From assembly GCA_030612185.1 (NCBI GenBank), contig JAUWOI010000317.1, forward strand, positions 1 to 5,670: DNA of 5,670 nucleotides, given 5' to 3'. Shown piece after piece: positions 4,461 through 5,670 of the stretch. The translations under genes and the position numbers were made by a program. The notes beneath the pieces are model-generated. The model was not told the origin of the DNA. It saw only the letters and a list, made by a program, of their open reading frames with translations, and did not search any database. Within the stretch, counting starts at the first letter, position 1, and each line of letters begins with the position of its first letter. The DNA comes from Anaerolineae bacterium (GTDB lineage: Bacteria; Chloroflexota; Anaerolineae; B4-G1).

Positions 4461-5660
4461 ATGCGCAAAAAGTTGGAGTTTCAGGCGGATAGGATCGAGG
4501 CGGTGCTATCGTTGCACAAGGTACCGGCGCGGGTGACCGGCGGCACAGTGACACCCCGCTGGGTCAGATTCCAGGTCTTGCCCGCCATAGGAGCAAAGAT
4601 CTCTCGCATCAAGAACTTGAGCGAGGAACTGGCGGCTGCGCTGGACGCACCCAGTTGCCGTGTGTCCCGGCGTGGGGCCGCTGTAGCCGTCGAGGTACCC
4701 CGCGACGACCCGCAGCCGGTACGCCTGCTACCCCTCTTCCGCCAGCTAACCAACCAACCAACTAACCAACTAACTAACCAACCAACCAACCAACCTCCCA
4801 TCCCGCCGGTGACCGCAATCCTGGGTCTCGCCGAGGATGGCTCGCCCCTGCTCATTCGCCTGCCCTCCCCCGATGTGGCCCACATTCTGGTGGCCGGGAC
4901 GACCGGCTCGGGGAAGACGGCACTTCTGCAAACAATGATCCTCAGCCTGGCGATGGTAAATTCCCCCCCCATAGGGGGAGGAGGGAGAGGGAGAGGAGTA
5001 TCGCTGGTGCTGATAGACCCCAAAGGGTGCGCCTTTAGCCTCTTCGAAGGGCTGCCCCACCTGGCACGCCCGGTCATTAGGGACATGGAAGAGACAACTG
5101 AGGCGCTCCAGAGCCTGGTACGTTTGATGGAGAGGCAAGGACAAGGGGACAAGGGGACAAGGGGACAAGGGCAGGCTCCTTCGCTCAGGCCAAGCGTGGT
5201 GATCGTGATTGATGAGTTAGCCGATCTATTGATGGTCGGTGGGAAGGCAATACAATGGGCACTCACCCGCCTGACACAACGCGGGCGTGAGGCAGGTATT
5301 CACATCATCGCGGCCACTCAGAAGCCCACGACGGCTGTGCTGGGTTCCCTGGTCAAGGCGAACTTCCCGGTGCGGCTGGTCGGGCGCGTGACCAGCGTCG
5401 AGGATGCGCGCACGGCCACCGGATGGAGCGGCACGGGGGCCGAGCGATTGCTGGGCCGGGGCGATTTCCTGCGGCTCGCCGCGGGGCGAGTGATGCCGTT
5501 CCAGCCAGCCCGCGTCGCGCCGGCTGACGGCCGGGAGACAGTGGCTCACCTGGCGCAGGGCGGGCGTCTGCCCCGCACCTCGCTTGCCCCCCCTACACCC
5601 CGGGTCTCCTTGCCCTGGCCGGGGAGCCAGTTGACTGAGGTATTGCGAAGAGGAGCATAA
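4461..5660 (+). CDS. Soluble FtsK/SpoIIIE-family DNA translocase (alpha-beta motor only)
   Basis: This is an ATP-driven double-stranded DNA pump of the FtsK/SpoIIIE type, 399 residues long. Residues about 12-90 match the FtsK alpha domain (VRFQVLPAIGAKISRIKNLSEELA, VAVEVPRDDPQPVRL). Residues about 115-355 are the RecA-like beta domain. It has Walker A GTTGSGKT (146-153), LVLIDPKG (183-189), Walker B VVIVIDELADL (246-256, D251/E252), the REAGIHIIAATQKP block (276-289) and the GAERLLGRGDFL block (326-337). There is no N-terminal membrane domain and no C-terminal gamma winged-helix domain, both found in full-length FtsK. ATG 4461 follows GAGGAG at 4447-4452 by 8 bases. Three low-complexity inserts interrupt it, at residues 96-112, 169-179 and 226-238. 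All are in frame and fall between conserved blocks. It could be a chromosomal repair or segregation motor, or the DNA pump of a mobile element. The promoter carries an SOS-like box. The domain call is secure, but the cellular role is unknown. Confidence 0.9.
   Translation: MRKKLEFQADRIEAVLSLHKVPARVTGGTVTPRWVRFQVLPAIGAKISRIKNLSEELAAALDAPSCRVSRRGAAVAVEVPRDDPQPVRLLPLFRQLTNQPTNQLTNQPTNQPPIPPVTAILGLAEDGSPLLIRLPSPDVAHILVAGTTGSGKTALLQTMILSLAMVNSPPIGGGGRGRGVSLVLIDPKGCAFSLFEGLPHLARPVIRDMEETTEALQSLVRLMERQGQGDKGTRGQGQAPSLRPSVVIVIDELADLLMVGGKAIQWALTRLTQRGREAGIHIIAATQKPTTAVLGSLVKANFPVRLVGRVTSVEDARTATGWSGTGAERLLGRGDFLRLAAGRVMPFQPARVAPADGRETVAHLAQGGRLPRTSLAPPTPRVSLPWPGSQLTEVLRRGA
4747..4794 (+). repeat. Tetranucleotide repeat (YAAC)x12 in the translocase linker
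   Basis: There are twelve consecutive tetramers, CAAC or TAAC, over 48 bases. They encode four copies of a [LP]TNQ unit in the linker between the alpha and beta domains. The four TAAC copies are all phased so that TAA is never read in frame. Because the unit is 4 bases, gain or loss of a copy changes the frame. Losing one unit in the last CAAC block brings a TGA at 4810-4812. Gaining one brings a TAG at 5036-5038. Confidence 0.95.
4961..4997 (+). repeat. C8 tract plus GA-rich hairpin insert in the motor domain
   Basis: Eight consecutive C (4963-4970), ATA, then GGGGG (4974-4978) give a C5/G5 stem with a 3-base loop. GA-rich sequence with further G-runs follows to 4997. It encodes residues about S168-G179 (PPIGGGGRGRG). 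This lies between the Walker A helix and the LVLIDPKG strand, where FtsK homologues normally have a short loop. The mononucleotide C8 run is itself slippage-prone. Confidence 0.75.
5139..5170 (+). repeat. (GGACAAGG)x4 tandem octamer and G-quadruplex motif
   Basis: There are four perfect 8-base copies, preceded by a degenerate copy. Read with the adjoining G at 5171, the tract holds four G-runs (5145-5148, 5153-5156, 5161-5164, 5169-5171) separated by identical ACAA loops. This is a canonical G-quadruplex pattern on the coding strand and in the mRNA. It encodes Gly/Gln-rich residues about 226-238, just before Walker B. The 8-base unit is not a multiple of three: losing one copy would give a TGA at 5210-5212, inside the Walker B coding region. 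Confidence 0.93.
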
Positions 5661-5662
5661 AA

Positions 5663-5670
5663 ATGGACGA
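5663..5670 (+). CDS. Start of a downstream gene (only 8 bases visible)
   Basis: ATG-GAC-GA begins 2 bases after the translocase stop. GAGGAG at 5650-5655 lies 7 bases before it, which is good spacing for a ribosome binding site. It is therefore probably the next gene of the same operon, under the same promoter and possibly the same SOS control. The product cannot be told. Confidence 0.6.

Noticed and set aside
4747..4794. CRISPR-like array
   Set aside because: The units are 4 bases with no spacers, so this is a simple microsatellite.
4974..4997. GA/G-rich sequence resembling an FtsK-orienting polar sequence (GGGNAGGG)
   Set aside because: The closest string, GGGAGAGGG, has one base too many and does not match. 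No exact copy was seen, and the motor lacks the gamma domain that reads such motifs.
4481..5266. A 261-codon - strand open frame opposite the translocase gene
   Set aside because: It is a mirror of the FtsK coding sequence. Its GWLVGWLVSW-like stretch is just the complement of the YAAC repeat, and there is no plausible ribosome binding site or family motif.

Overview
The window is GC-rich, densely coded bacterial DNA, with all supported genes on the + strand. The LexA HTH (YPPSIREIG..., ISSTSVVSYNLRRLEKAGYI) is of the Bacillus/Chloroflexi type rather than the proteobacterial type. Its promoter carries the matching GAAC-N4-GTTC operator. With the high GC, the GTG start and the C/G-rich low-complexity inserts, this suggests a Chloroflexota (Anaerolineae-like) genome. 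That placement is inference, not a database result.

Region 1 (1-3454) looks like one transcription unit. It holds the C-terminal two thirds of a transketolase, then fdhD one base downstream, then a 12-TM major facilitator transporter 12 bases after fdhD. The FdhD protein keeps the family's conserved C-terminal blocks, but Tyr-Ser replaces the cysteine loop used for sulfur transfer. A C/G-rich inverted element covers the fdhD stop codon and the transporter's ribosome binding site.

Region 2 (3455-4331) is lexA. It has an exact TTGACA-17-TATAAT promoter with a perfect SOS box in the spacer, so LexA represses itself. The protein is complete, with winged HTH, Ala-Gly cleavage site and Ser/Lys dyad. 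A hairpin-rich 3' region follows and ends in a clear Rho-independent terminator.

Region 3 (4332-5670) starts a new unit. It has an inverted repeat, an extended -10 promoter and, just after the predicted transcription start, a second SOS-box-like site matching the lexA box at 12 of 14 positions. It drives a 399-residue soluble FtsK/SpoIIIE-type motor (alpha plus beta domains, with no membrane domain and no gamma domain). The start of another gene follows 2 bases later. The motor gene contains three in-frame low-complexity inserts: 12 YAAC tetramers, a C8/GA-rich hairpin, and four GGACAAGG octamers that form a canonical G-quadruplex motif. All three sit in loops or linkers of the ATPase fold, and none has a unit length that is a multiple of three.

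The most interesting reading is an SOS module: LexA controlling itself and a neighbouring DNA translocase whose reading frame could be switched by repeat slippage. The regulatory part rests on visible sites; the switching part is a hypothesis.
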